Assembly (NCBI GenBank): GCA_021432605.1
Contig: MU271145.1
Coordinates: 2,480,001 to 2,544,000, forward strand
Origin: Coniochaeta sp. PMI_546
Lineage: Eukaryota > Ascomycota > Sordariomycetes > Coniochaetales > Coniochaetaceae
DNA length: 64,000 nucleotides
Reading direction: 5' to 3'
The translations under genes and the position numbers were made by a program. Below are positions 1 through 10,921 of this stretch, piece after piece (within the stretch, counting starts at the first letter, position 1; the number at the start of each line of letters is the position of its first letter). The notes beneath the pieces are model-generated. The model saw nothing but the letters and a program-made list of their open reading frames with translations. It did not search any database and was not told the origin of the DNA.

Positions 1-968
1 ATCTGGGCGCTCAGTTCCTCATCACGGCCGAGCATATCGGCATGAACCGCGCTCTGGCCGCAAGCGAAGCCCTCCGCCGCCTCAACCCCCGTGTCGAGGT
101 CACCGTGGATACGGACGACATCCGCTCCAAGGGACCCAGCTACTTCCAGCCGTTCAGCGTCGTGATCGCTACAGACCTCGATTCCAGCACCTTAAACGTC
201 ATCAACACCGCCACGCGCCTCAACAACCGCCCATTCTACGCCGCCGGCTCCCACGGCATGTACGGCTTCATCTTCGCAGACCTTATCGAGCACGACTACG
301 TCATCGAGCGCGCCAAGAGCAACGTCACCACCGCGCTCAAGGCCGAATCGCGCACCCGCTCCGTCATCGCGGTCAACACCAAGAAGGACGACGACAAGAT
401 CGAGCAAGTCACCAAGCGAGAGCTATATAGCACCTGGCTCCTCGCCTCCGACGTCGCCCCTCTCCCCGCAGAGATCACCAGCTCGGCCCGCCGCCGCCGC
501 GCCGTCACCCCCGCCCTCAGCTGCCTCCGCGCCCTCTGGGAGTTCACGCAGCTGCACGGCCGGGCCCCGAGCCAGGGCAGCCGCGACGACCTGGCCCAGT
601 TCACCCTCCTGGCCGGCCAGAAGCACGCCGCCCTCGGCCTGCCGTCCGAGACCCTCCGGAGCGAGTTCCTCAGGAGCTTCCTGCAGAACATCGGCGGCGA
701 GGTCTCGCCCGTCACCGCCGTGCTCGGCGGCCAGCTCGCCCAGGACGTCATCAACGTGCTGGGCCAGAACCAGCAGCCGATCCAGAACATGGTCGTCTTC
801 GACGGCGAGGCCATCGAGGCCAACATGTACGCCCTGCACTGCGACGGCGAGCTGGGCGCCAGGCTGCTGTCGGCTGCGCCCCAGGCGATGGCCGCTGCGA
901 CTAACGGGAACGGTGTGCCGCCGCCGCCGCCGGCTATGGAGCCGTCGCAGGTCATTAGCTTGGATTGA
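1..968 (+). CDS. aos1: SUMO-activating enzyme E1 subunit AOS1 (3' part)
   Basis: This is the C-terminal part of the AOS1/Rad31/SAE1 subunit of the SUMO E1 enzyme, which with UBA2 adenylates SUMO for transfer to UBC9, mainly in the nucleus. The gene is cut by the window edge; the open frame enters at base 3 (LGAQFLITAEHIGMNRA) and ends at TGA 966-968, leaving about 321 residues. Family marks are the Rossmann-fold stretch with VVIATDLDSSTLNVIN, the FYAAGSHGMYGFIFADLIEH segment typical of AOS1, and the closing GGEVSPVTAVLGGQLAQDVIN helix followed by NMVVFDGE. The catalytic cysteine belongs to UBA2, so none is expected here. A proline run lies near the C-terminus. The N-terminal nucleotide-binding segment is outside the window. 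The assignment to AOS1 rather than ULA1 or UBA1 is from recalled family features. Confidence 0.93.
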   Translation, partial: LGAQFLITAEHIGMNRALAASEALRRLNPRVEVTVDTDDIRSKGPSYFQPFSVVIATDLDSSTLNVINTATRLNNRPFYAAGSHGMYGFIFADLIEHDYVIERAKSNVTTALKAESRTRSVIAVNTKKDDDKIEQVTKRELYSTWLLASDVAPLPAEITSSARRRRAVTPALSCLRALWEFTQLHGRAPSQGSRDDLAQFTLLAGQKHAALGLPSETLRSEFLRSFLQNIGGEVSPVTAVLGGQLAQDVINVLGQNQQPIQNMVVFDGEAIEANMYALHCDGELGARLLSAAPQAMAAATNGNGVPPPPPAMEPSQVISLD

Positions 969-2126
969 TCGGTTGGGTTACGCCGGGTTACCGCAGTATT
1001 TCGAGCTTTGGCCGTGATACAGATTCGCTCAGTTTTCTTTGGGGCTTTCTTCGGTTCAGCCAGAAAAAATGGATTTAATGAGGCATGGCAGGCACGGTAA
1101 ATTGAAAGCGGATAACAGTTCATGTACTTGTATGCGGTTCTGCTTTGGGGCAAGGGGTGGCACGGAGAGTCACTGGCGTTTATCTGGTAAAAGGAATAGC
1201 CACATTGGGTCATGGGGTAGCGAGCCATGAGACGAGATACCAGGGGTTTTACTGACTTCAGCTCTCCTGCTGTTCGTCCTTTTCTGTTGTAGGTATCAGA
1301 AAAGCTCTGTAGAGCACTGCGTCTAGAGAAAATTGATACCATTGCATCACAGTGAGCACATGAGCTCTTCATAACCTTCGACTCACATGTGTGAAGAATG
1401 GGAGATAGATAATTGCAACCTCGTGAATAGTCCGTGCCGTTCCTTTTCCCCCAGGCCATGTCCATGGCAATGGATGGTGGATGGGGAGGATCTAGCTACA
1501 GTCGTCTTCGCTAATCATCTCTGTAACACCTGGAACCTGCGAGACCCGAAGTCCAGCCTCTCCATGGTGCAGTGATTATGATTAACTACTCTACAAATAT
1601 CATTCAAATCAGACAGTGACTATCGTAGTCTATCTCGCACTCCTCGGCTCACAACTCCACGTCTCAAAGGATGTGATAGATCATGAACATATATCACATG
1701 GCATATAACTACTTGTTTGAGTCTACACGTCAAAGCAATGATGACCGGTCACTTGGCGCATCTCACACGAAGTCCATCAATATCAACATGTCTCATCCGC
1801 CTCCAAGCCTCAGTCTTCACCATGTCACCCCCAGCCTAAACAAGACCACTTCGCACGCCTAGATCACAAGTGCAGAAGTGTTCCCAAAGGTTTCGTGTGT
1901 AATATAATACGTGATATTACTCATGCTGGGGGGCCTACTGAGCCAAATGCAATGCTGCCTGGACGGCCACTCCTGGTCCGCCAGAGGGGGAAAAAGAAAC
2001 GCTGATGATTTTATGCCACCAACAAAGGGGAAAACAAAACCAAAACGCCACCAATGATACTCCCACATATACTTAAACATCAACACCGGGCCGCCGCCCA
2101 CACCTCACCTCACCACCTCCCCCCTC
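969..2126. other. Convergent intergenic region
   Basis: This lies between the 3' ends of AOS1 and of the minus-strand nuclear-protein gene. It has mixed composition up to about 2050 and turns very C-rich on the plus strand from about 2100. I see no coding signal, RNA gene or repeat; terminators and 3' untranslated regions of both neighbours are expected here. Confidence 0.6.
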
Positions 2127-2978
2127 TCACCGTCCCTCCCACACCCACCCCCTCCCCTCCCTCACCCTCCTCCACTCATACCCCGCGTATCGTACACCCC
2201 CGTCCCCCTCCCCACCGCCGCCGCGCGGACCACGAGCCGCCACAGACGGGCCGGCAACACCAACCGAAGCAGGCGCAGCCGAAGCCGCCCTCTCCTTCCC
2301 CTCCTCGTCAGGAACAGCCGCAGCCCGACCCCGCGTCCGTCTCGGCATCTCAACACCCGCCGGGTCGGCCGCGACTGCCCTCCCTGCCCTCCCAGCCGCC
2401 TTGGCCGCCCGCCCCGCCCCCTCCAGCCGCTCCTCGTGGTACCGGTGCGGATGCACCCGCATCCTGACCACGTTGTCAGGCCCCGCAACCCGCCACACCC
2501 CGGCGGGAGGCGGCACGAAGCCAGCCACGGCGCTTCCTCCTTCCTCCCCTTCCTCCTTCCTCGCCTTCTTCCTCGGCGGCTCCTGCTCCTCCGCATCGTC
2601 GTCGGCGTGAGGCATCATCAGAGCAGGGGGAGGGGCAGGCACGACCGCCGCCGCCGCGCGAGCAGCAGCAGCAGCCGTGGCCCTCCCGGCACGAGTGCGG
2701 CGAGCTACCGGCGTGTCGCTGGTAACGGCAGCGTGTGCGGCACGCGGGCTCTCCAAGACGACCTCGCGCAGGCCGCGCTTGCGCTTCTTCTCCTTCTTCT
2801 TCTCCTCCTCGGGCTTCGGCTCGGGGGCGACGACGACGACCTCCTCCTCCTCCTTTCCAGAGGCCAGGCCGCGCCTGCGCCCGAGCTTCTGCGGCGGCAA
2901 GACCGTCCTGCTGATAGTCCGTCTGGCAGCCGCAGCGGCCGCGGAGCTCCGAACGGCGGGGTCCAGTTCACCTTCCTC
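2127..2978 (-). other. In-frame open extension after the stop of the nuclear-protein gene
   Basis: Directly after the TAG at 2979-2981 the same minus-strand frame stays open for 283 codons, to a TGA at 2127-2129. The translation starts EEGELDPAVRSSAAAAARR and contains two nuclear-localisation-like basic clusters (KKKEKKRKR and RKKARK), acidic stretches, alanine runs and a less biased segment, VWRVAGPDNVVRMRVHPHRY. That composition resembles the disordered nuclear protein upstream. The region is near 70 percent GC, where long open frames arise by chance, and the opposite strand is also open. It may be a true C-terminal extension (readthrough, an unrecognised intron across the TAG, a strain-specific nonsense change or a sequence error) or merely 3' sequence. 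Confidence 0.35.
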
Positions 2979-5900
2979 CTAAGAAGGCTCGTCGGTCGGC
3001 GCAGCAGGGGGTGCCGCCGCCTCCTTCGAGGCGCGGCGCTGCTTGAGGTTCTGGTGGCTCCACCCGCGGATCGTGCTCGGCCCCTGGCTGGGCGGCGCCT
3101 CGATCGGGGTGTAGTCCTTGATCCCCTCTCGGTAGTCGAACTGGACCGTTCGGAGCTCCGGCCGCTGGGCGCCGGTGCGGGGCTTGTTGGCCGGCTGGGC
3201 CGGGGCCGGCTCCAGCTTCCGGTACGGCCGGCTGCTGCTCCCTGGTGGGCCGCGGCTTGGGACCGGCGTCATCGGGTGCGGCGCGATGGGGTTGTAGGGC
3301 CCCGTTGGCTGGTAGACGATTGCGCCTGGGGCTGGCGCCAAGGGAGGATAGCCGTAGCCGTTGTCTGGTGACGGTGGGTAGGGAGCCGGCGCCGGGGCCA
3401 ACATGGGGTGGATTGCCTGGGGTTGTTGACCGCGGACAGGAGACGGAGCAAGCTGCTGATGAGGAGGAGGGCCGACATGTGGGTGCATATGTTGAGCATC
3501 TTCGACCATGTAGCCGTTATGGTAAGGGCGGGGCGGAGGCGGCGGGTAGTAGACTCCGGTGTTGGACGCTACGAGGCTTGGGCGGTGAGAGGATACCGGG
3601 CTTCCCTGGTAGTCGGGAGCCACTGCGCCATCGTCGAAGGTCGTCCGCACTGGGCGGAGAGCTGGCAAGCTACCTCTCTGAGGAGCTGCATTAATAAAAG
3701 GAGGCCCCTGTGGTTGAGACACCTGTGGCGGGGGTGCTGGGGCGATATGTTGGCCCTGGTAGTCGGGCGGAGGAGGATAAGGAGGGTAGGTCGGCGGCGG
3801 CGGGGTCTGCGGGTTCAGGGCCGTTCGCAGAAAGTCGTGGCCTCTTGCCGGCTCGACGGGCTGCAAGGGCGGCTCCTCTCTCTGCCACTGGGATCCGGAA
3901 TCGTAGGAATGGTATGGGTTAGGCTGCGGAGGTTCGGGATACTGAGACTGGGGTGCCTCAGGTGCGGCCATCTGCGAGTTGCCATGCGGAGCGTCGTGCC
4001 GGAAGAGTCTCGGGTCCATGACCGAGACTTCGACCGGCGCAAGTGCATGTGGCGCTGGTGGTGCATACTCTGGCCTTTGTGCCTCCTGCCTCTCAAATTC
4101 CCGGCGCTGGTGCTCCTGCCTCTCGAAGTCTGCTCTCTGAATCTGCCTCTCCATCTCCTGCCGCTCTGTCTCCGCCCTGTGGGCCTCCCCCCTCTCAGCC
4201 TCGATCCGTGCAATCTGCTCTTGCTCAAGCTCTTGTAGCACGAGATCCGGCCGCTGGGTTTCTGCTCTGCGCATCTCCTCCCTCCGGACCCGCTCTGCCT
4301 TCTCGGGATTCTCGGCGACCTCTGCAAGGAAAGAGAGGTTATAAGTGTTGTTCGAGGGCAGCTCTGCTGGTGGTGCAGGAGCAGGCGCAGGCGCAGGCGC
4401 AGGAGCAGGAGCAGGAGCAGGCATGACTGCCGACGTGTTCTCAGTGAAGACGTCGCGGATAGCATCGTAGGGCCGTGACGATTTGTGCGCTGTCGTGTTG
4501 CTAGCCATCTTGGTTGCATTCTCCTCAGACGCTACATGTTCAGCGGCGTGCAAGAGTTCTTCAATGCCGCGTTGTAGCTGCTCGGCGACCTCAGCTTGAA
4601 CCTCATTATCCTGTCGAGGCTCTGGCTCCAGTGACGGTGATGGTGATGGAGATGGGGACGGCATATCTGGGGGGGTTGGGAGCGACGCAGGGTCAATGGC
4701 CCGAGCAACGAGAACTTTTTCGCGATGCTGCTCTTGTATCTCCTTTGGTGGAGCAACTTCCTCTTCGTCAATGTTCTCAACAGCCAGAAACTTTGAGACT
4801 GAGGCCTTCAATCTTAGTCTCTGCTCTAGCTTCTCGGCTTCTAGATCAAGTCGGTGACGGGGCACCGATCTGCTGGCATGGAAAATTTGGCCCTTGGGGC
4901 CGACCTGAACAACAGGGTTATATTGCTGCAGGTCCTTCTGGACCGGTTCCTCGCCCATATTGACGGAGTCCGGCATGAACAGGCCAAGGGTAGGGTGAAG
5001 CTTGTGCTTCTTGACGAGCTCCTGGTCATAATCCTCCTCTCTCTGCAACACAGAGTTGTAGTTGGCAACACGTCGATCGTAAAACGCGGCATTCGAGTTG
5101 GGCTGCCCGAGATACTCGCGACGACGGGCCTTGGTAGCGCCTTTCAAAGGATTATTCGACGAGTCGCGGTAACCGATCTGCCACTCCTCGAACGGCGAGG
5201 CCACCGGTGCCATGATGCGGTTGTTGGCGTACTCGACCTTTCTGCTCTTGGTGATGATTCGGACGCCATACTCATCCGGAAGGCTGGCGCCCTTGGGAAG
5301 TGGTAGGCCATTAACCTCTTCGACATCCAAGAGGTCTTCATCCTTCTCCTCAACGACTGTTCCATTGGTTGTCGTCCACGTTTGCTTGGCCGGAGCACTT
5401 GGCTTTGCACGGGCAGCTTTAGTGGTTCGGCGAGCCGGCTCTTGCTGCTCCTCTCCGGGGGTGACAGACCGCTCTTCGACATCGTCGTGAGCTGACATCA
5501 GAGCACTCGTGCGACGGGGCACGTCGTCATCCAAGCCGAGTAACCCGGGACGCTTTGCACTGGGCTGGCCCTCCGGGTCTCCATCGGCCTTTCTCTTACC
5601 CCGATGCTCGTCGGCGAACTGGTAAGACTCATTCATGATCTGGCTGAGAGTGGTAACACGCTCGGAGCAAGGGACTGGGACACCTTGCTCGTTGTGGTGA
5701 ACGTATGGGCCCTGCTGATCCACCTGCTGCTGTGTGATGTCCTTGTACTGATAGCTGACATCGGGTAACTGTGTAACGGTCAGCAAGCGTCACATAGTAA
5801 AATGAAGAAGTAGGCTTACATCAACTGGCAGGTTGTTGTCATGCAAGTACTCAAGACGGTCCGCCTTGGCGAGCAGCGAGTCCAACATCTCACATTCTGC

Positions 5901-6648
5901 CTCAAGAATTTTTTCCTATAAGTTCGGGTTAGATGAGTGGATCATTAACAGGACGGCGGTGAATACTCACTGTACACTCCTCGCGAGTTAATCTGGTGTT
6001 GAGATCAAACATCTTGGTGGCATTGCTGACGCGCATCTTGAGCTCGATGTCGGCAGCCTGGAGTGTGTCGTGGAGTCTCTGGTCCAGGAACTTATGGACA
6101 CTCTGAGCCTCGGGTACTTGCTCGTGGATGGTGGGATCATTCTTGAGCTTTGCGAGGGTGCGATCCGCGAGCTCGTTGAGGGCTGGCTTCATGGCACGGG
6201 CGAGCTGGGTGAATTGCGACTTGAGCTCAGTCATGCGTTCATGGACAGCCTGGGCCTTGATAAAGTCATAGACCTTCTGGCGGCGGCCACGTCCGGCTCC
6301 TTGCTTAGCATTGGCGGCAGCTTTGGTGACTTTGGCAACCTTAGCCTTGCTCTTGGCGGGAGCACGACCACCGCGTGGCTTGTTTCTGCCACCGCGACCA
6401 CCCTTTGCAGGGCTGGCATTCTGTGCGGCAACTCCGCTAACATCTTCAGCCATGTTGGGCTCAGCTGGGGTATTGGAGAATTGGGAGTTGGTGGGAGTTT
6501 GTGTGGAAGGAGACATGTCAGGCAATGTATAACCGTTGCCGTTAGTATTAGGTTTCTGTGATTCAGCTTGATAGGGCTGATGAGATGCTTCGACCTGTTG
6601 CTGGCTGAGAACCGGCTGCAGATAGTGCTGGTCAAAGGTTGTTGCCAT
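2979..6648 (-). CDS. Fungal nuclear protein of unknown function, 3 exons
   Basis: Exons are 6648-5971, 5915-5820 and 5768-2979, giving about 1187 residues. Introns start GTGAGT and GTAAGC and end TATAG and ACACAG; the first has a CTAACC branch site. The start is the ATG at 6648 in a strong context (GCCATGG). The N-terminus (about residues 1-115) is disordered with RGG/KPRGGRAPAK-type basic sequence, then a conserved-looking helical region (GRRQKVYDFIKAQ through LTREECTEKILEAECEMLDS, about residues 120-260). A middle block includes SPFEEWQIGYRDSSNNPLKG. An ERQ-rich charged coiled coil spans about residues 750-825, followed by a long Pro/Gln tail. I do not recognise the family by name; basic segments and composition suggest a chromatin or nuclear role, which is inference. 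The frame continues after the stop. Confidence 0.8.
4375..4422 (+). repeat. Hexanucleotide repeat coding an Ala-Pro run
   Basis: Eight tandem copies of GCAGGA/GCAGGC lie inside exon 3 of the nuclear-protein gene. On the coding strand they specify an alternating Pro-Ala tract within the disordered middle of the protein. A repeat of this type is likely to vary in copy number between strains. Confidence 0.85.
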
Positions 6649-7305
6649 GGCTCTCACCCAGAGGTAAGAGCCAGGTTTTGATTACTGAAGAGGGTTGTCA
6701 AGAGTGGCGGGTGACGTGGTATGAGAGATGAGAGATGAGGTCAAGGCAAAAGTGAAAGGTTGATGATGGTGATGCGTGACGAAACACGCTGACTGAAACT
6801 TTGCTCTGGGCGACTGTGTAAGTTGAATCTCTTGTTGAGAGAAGCGAGGGCTCTTGGGTTTCCGAGGAGAAGAATATCTCTGGATGCAAGAGAGCCGTGT
6901 TTCGTTGCTGTAAGTTGAGATAGAGAGCGCGAGAGAGAGAGAGAGGAAAGCTTGGTGGATACCGGTCTGAGTGTCAAAGTCAAAGACGAGGGCGGCCAGA
7001 AGCTGAGACGGACAATGATCAGAGGCTCCTAACAAGCCGAACAATAGGGCCAGGTAAACCGAGGCTGGCGAACAATAAAATACGGGAATGCAGAGAGAGA
7101 CAGCGGATGGACCGATGCTCATTTCTTGTGAATAGCCTCGCTCAGTTGGTATTGTTTGGGATCGTCCGGCGTTGAGGACCGAATAATAGAGGCTCGATTT
7201 TCTTCCAACTACACCAATCTCGCCGCAGAGCCAGGGTCACCAGCAACACCAATGCAGAGGTACCAAGGTACATTCCCCTTCCGGTGCTGAGCGAGTTAAT
7301 CCGGT

Positions 7306-7314
7306 CCAATCAGA
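7306..7314 (+). promoter_or_regulatory. CCAAT box (CCAATCAGA), copy 1
   Basis: The sequence CCAATCAGA is a good match to the site of the fungal HAP/CCAAT-binding complex. An identical 9-mer in the same orientation begins 42 bp downstream. The pair sits about 660 bp upstream of the minus-strand nuclear-protein start. Binding is inferred from sequence only. Confidence 0.5.
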
Positions 7315-7347
7315 GATCATAGCGACCCTTTCCGTCAGCCCTGTCGT

Positions 7348-7356
7348 CCAATCAGA
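7348..7356 (+). promoter_or_regulatory. CCAAT box (CCAATCAGA), copy 2
   Basis: This is the second identical copy of CCAATCAGA, 42 bp (about four helical turns) from the first, so two bound HAP complexes would lie on the same face of the DNA. The functional role is inferred. Confidence 0.5.
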
Positions 7357-8356
7357 TGTTCTCAAATCGACCACCACCGGCAAGGGCCTTGGATACTTTG
7401 CCAGGCTGTTTTAGAACTCTGGGGACTTCAAAGCGGTCACTTGCGGATTCAATCTGCTACAGCAATAGCTAACTATAGGCACAATAAACCCTCTTAATTC
7501 TGTAAAGCCTGATGATGAAGCCTACGTGTAATTCTGGTATATCCCTCTGCCATCAGCGCTCAATGTGTTTATGGTGGGTCAGCAGCGAGAGTCTCGGCTG
7601 GCCGGAGGCACCACTGGATCGCGTCAAACTCGGTTCTTAGTCAGTCTGTAAGATCTGCTGCACCAGAGTTGATGCTAGATCGTCTGAAATAACATTTGCG
7701 TCAAACCCAACGGCGACGTATTGTACCGATTATCCCTCGGGAAAAGGGTTTCAAAGCTGCCAGAGTGTGCACCTTACAACGTCTTCACTTGTGTCTTACT
7801 GACCAATCTCATATGGAGAGCCGTGAAGAGTACAGTCACGTGCTACAGACTCGCGACAGAAGAACCCTTACTGCAGACATCTACAGTCTACCTTAGGGAT
7901 AGGATTGACCAGTGGAGAATACACATCGCGGCGGGTTGACTTTCTCAATTACAATTTGCTAAGGCCTGTCCTGTCGAGTGCAAAACAGAGGACTACACTA
8001 TATATGATATCACCACATGTATGCACATGGTGTACCAGTTGTCTGCGTAACAAAAAAAAAACAGTTATGCACAGAGAGATTTGTGCATTTATTATGCAAC
8101 CGCGAGGGATAGGGTACATCTTATTACTGTGCAATGTAACACGTCGATCCCCGCTCGGCGATGTGGATGTCGAGGACGGACGCTAAGACCGGCGGGCAGC
8201 CCCTGTCTTGTGCGACGGCTAGAGCCGAAAGTGGAGCCAGACTCTAAATTTCCGGACGACGGCAGACATCGGTCCTCGAGAGGCCACCACCAGACCTCCG
8301 TGCCGACCACGTCTGTCCCCGGAACCCCTCTACAACACCTTAAACTCGGTGAAACA

Positions 8357-9367
8357 ATGCCTAAAAACAAGTGGACGGTGTTGCCCAAGAGCATCGGCCA
8401 CCAGTCCAAGAACCGCTGGCGTGACCCCAAAGCTGGAACCCAATCAAAACCGACTCGCAAGAACAATTTTAACAAAGGCCAGCCTTCCTCCTCTTCGACA
8501 CCCGCCAAGTCCACCTCAAGCCAGACCAAACAGCAAGCCCACCAGCAGAAACGGCACCAAGAGCCCACAATCCCCTTCTCGGCCGACGACGCCATCCTCC
8601 TCGTCGGCGAAGGCGACCTCAGCTTCGCCGCCAGCCTGGTATCCCACCACGGCTGCCAGAACGTCACCGCCACAGTCCTGGAGAAGAACCTCGCGGAGCT
8701 GGAAGAGAAATACCCCCACGTCTCCGACAACATAATCAAGATCCTGTCCGGCTCCGCCTGCAAGATTCTCTTCAACACCGACGCCCGCAAAATGGCCCCC
8801 TTCGCCACCAAGAAGACCAAGGACCACCCCGCCCAGACCGGGCTGATGGACCGCATCATCTTCAACTTCCCGCACGTGGGCGGCAAGAGCACCGACGTCA
8901 ACAGGCAGGTGCGCTACAACCAGGAGATGCTGGTCGACTTCTTCAAGCGGGCCGTGCCCTCCCTCGCCCCGGGGGGAACCATCGTCGTGACCCTGTTCGA
9001 GGGCGAGCCCTACACCCTCTGGAACATCAAGGATCTGGCGCGGCATTCCGGCCTGCAGGTCGACACGAGCTTCCGGTTTCAGGCGGCGGCGTACCCGGGG
9101 TATCATCACGCGAGGACGCTGGGGGTTGTGAAGAACAAGGCGGGCGAGACGGGTGGCGGGTGGAAGGGGGAGGAGAGGCTGGCGAGGAGCTACATCTTTG
9201 TCAGGAGGGACGAGACGCCCAAGCCGGTCGTGTCTGGTGCTACTGGTGCTAACGAGGCGCCGCTCGGGAAGAAGAGGAAGCTGGGTGGTGATGACGAGGC
9301 TGGTGCGAAGCGGAGGAAGCGGGGAGGTGACGACTCGGATGACTCTTCGAGTGAAGAGGAGGGATGA
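8357..9367 (+). CDS. bmt5: BMT5-like 25S rRNA (uridine-N3) methyltransferase
   Basis: A single-exon gene of 336 residues, the same length I recall for yeast Bmt5. The protein belongs to the Rossmann-like BMT5/DUF2431 family that methylates a uridine of large-subunit rRNA at N3 in the nucleolus using S-adenosylmethionine. The fold starts with ILLVGEGDLSFAASLV (about residues 79-94), the family SAM-binding signature, followed by TATVLEKN and DRIIFNFPHVGGK, and then LAPGGTIVVTLFEGEPYTLW. The N-terminal 70 residues and the C-terminus (KKRKLGG, KRRKRGG) are basic and disordered, as in nucleolar proteins. The frame is open upstream to about 8081, but 8357 is the first ATG (AACAATGCC), so I chose it. 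I am confident of the family; the exact target uridine is taken from the yeast protein. Confidence 0.92.
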   Translation: MPKNKWTVLPKSIGHQSKNRWRDPKAGTQSKPTRKNNFNKGQPSSSSTPAKSTSSQTKQQAHQQKRHQEPTIPFSADDAILLVGEGDLSFAASLVSHHGCQNVTATVLEKNLAELEEKYPHVSDNIIKILSGSACKILFNTDARKMAPFATKKTKDHPAQTGLMDRIIFNFPHVGGKSTDVNRQVRYNQEMLVDFFKRAVPSLAPGGTIVVTLFEGEPYTLWNIKDLARHSGLQVDTSFRFQAAAYPGYHHARTLGVVKNKAGETGGGWKGEERLARSYIFVRRDETPKPVVSGATGANEAPLGKKRKLGGDDEAGAKRRKRGGDDSDDSSSEEEG

Positions 9368-10352
9368 GGATTCTTGGGGCTTAGTTGGATGAACAGTACA
9401 GTGTGCCGCGGCTGTTGATGGGTGCGAGACTACAAGCGAGTGTAAGGTCGCTTGCGATGGTACCACACTACGGAGCTTGCCGCCTCATCTTTGCGGATTA
9501 CTCATCGTGCCCTGCCGGCGTGGAGAGGTTGGCTTGCGGGCCAAGTTGGAGGGCATTATGGTATACTCACCAAGGTATACTTGTATGTGTAGCCTGGTGT
9601 TGCCGATCAGGACATCCGAGGCCGGCTCGCATGCTCAGTGTCAAGTTCGAAAGCGGCAAGGATCGCGAAGCCTACATCAACCTCTCAAGAGGTGAGCCTT
9701 CGTTGGCTCTACATGTACCCAGCCTCATCCTTTTGCTACATAGAAAGCTGGATGATCATCATGGATGGGCAGTATTAGCACAGCTGTCGTGGGTGGTATC
9801 CGGGCATTCCCTGTGACAACCTAAAACCACGGTTGCGGCCCGTCTGACTCAGACGTATGGCTTCCCATATAGGAGTGCAAATTTACATCAACACCGAGGT
9901 CCGCATGCCATTGAGCATATCTGACAGAGCTCTGATGTCCGGAATCATATTGGTCGGCAGTTCAGAGCCTTCTGCGGTTTAATGGCAATAAGTTCGTTGC
10001 GTCTGGGAGCATCGTGAAACTCGTGATCAGTAATCAGACGTCATACTAGTCTTTGGAGAAGGAGATCTAAGAGACCCCACGTGGTCACGACGTTACCCTC
10101 GCGTCAGAAACTACTGTAGTAGTGTGTAGCTAGCTGGATAGTTCATGACTACGGGGTGAGTAGTCACTGCCGAGCGGAGTCCGTCCCCGGAATAGTTCCG
10201 TCTGTAGATCCTCATCCATATAACTGAGGTGAATTCTTCGAGGACTCTCACTCAGCGTCTTCTCCGTAGTGATCATACCATCAGTCTCCAACCCCAATTC
10301 AAATCTCCATCCAGACGAGGCTCGACCCAAGCCGAACGCACCCGCCGCAACC
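9368..10352. other. Intergenic region
   Basis: Between the BMT5 3' end and the tautomerase start. Short open frames occur on both strands but none resembles a protein. It should hold the BMT5 3' untranslated region and the tautomerase promoter. Confidence 0.6.
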
Positions 10353-10921
10353 ATGCCCCTCTGGCACATCTACCACCCACCCACAGCCTTCAGCGACCAA
10401 GACTCCAAGGCCGCTCTAGCAAAGGACATAACCTCAATATACACCCGCTTCGGCATGCCAGCCTTCTACGTGAACGTCATCTTCCACCCCACGCCGGGGC
10501 AGGACGTCTTCATCGGCGGCACTCCCCAGTCCCTCCCGTCCGGAGAACTCACCTCCGAGACCCTTCCCCGACCTTTCATCCGTCTCGTCGGCGACCACAT
10601 CGCCTACAACCACGGGCCAAAGACGGATAAAATGATTGCCTTCTGTGACAAGTTCGACCAGGTATGTTCACTTTATCATAATCTGCGTTGGCAGTATAAT
10701 ATAGATATCTCCAAGGTTTTGAACAACCAAGAAGACTCATAGACTGCTATCAGGTCCTCAAGCCGCACATCCAAGACAAGGGCTACGACTGGGAGTACCA
10801 CGTCGACGAGACGCCGACGGACTTCTGGCGCGTGCAGGGCCTGAAGCCGCCTCCGTTCGGGAGCGAGGCGATGAAGATGTGGGCAAAGGGTAACAAGGCT
10901 GTGGCGTGGGAGAAGCTTTGA
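10353..10921 (+). CDS. Tautomerase_3 / cis-CaaD-like tautomerase
   Basis: Two exons, 10353-10661 and 10754-10921, joined in phase 0 across a 92 bp intron (GTATGT donor, CAG acceptor), give a 158-residue protein. The start MPLWHIYHP is the family N-terminus: Met is removed to expose a catalytic proline that acts as base or nucleophile. The stretch FYVNVIFHP and later RPFIRLVGDHIAYN fit the fungal tautomerase_3 family, which is related to cis-3-chloroacrylic acid dehalogenase and 4-oxalocrotonate tautomerase. The likely location is cytosol. Substrate is unknown; there are no pathway genes beside it. The frame is open upstream of 10353, but choosing an earlier start would bury Pro1 and lose the mechanism, so 10353 is strongly preferred. 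Confidence 0.85.

Larger units (their letters stand above)
6649..8356. other. Divergent promoter region between nuclear-protein gene and BMT5
   Basis: This 1.7 kb region separates two genes that diverge from it. The part next to the minus-strand gene (about 6660-7120) is pyrimidine-rich on that gene's coding strand, as expected for a fungal 5' leader. CCAAT boxes lie at 7306 and 7348, with a further CCAAT at 7803-7807. No gene is seen inside. Confidence 0.6.

Noticed and set aside
296-1465. 389-codon minus-strand open frame
   Set aside because: It overlaps AOS1 on the opposite strand and its remaining part lies in intergenic sequence; no protein family resemblance.
2436-3371. 311-codon plus-strand open frame
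   Set aside because: It overlaps the minus-strand nuclear-protein gene in very GC-rich DNA and is Arg/Leu-rich low complexity without recognisable sequence.
8081-8356. In-frame upstream extension of BMT5
   Set aside because: It contains no ATG and has no family similarity; the protein from 8357 already has the full expected length.
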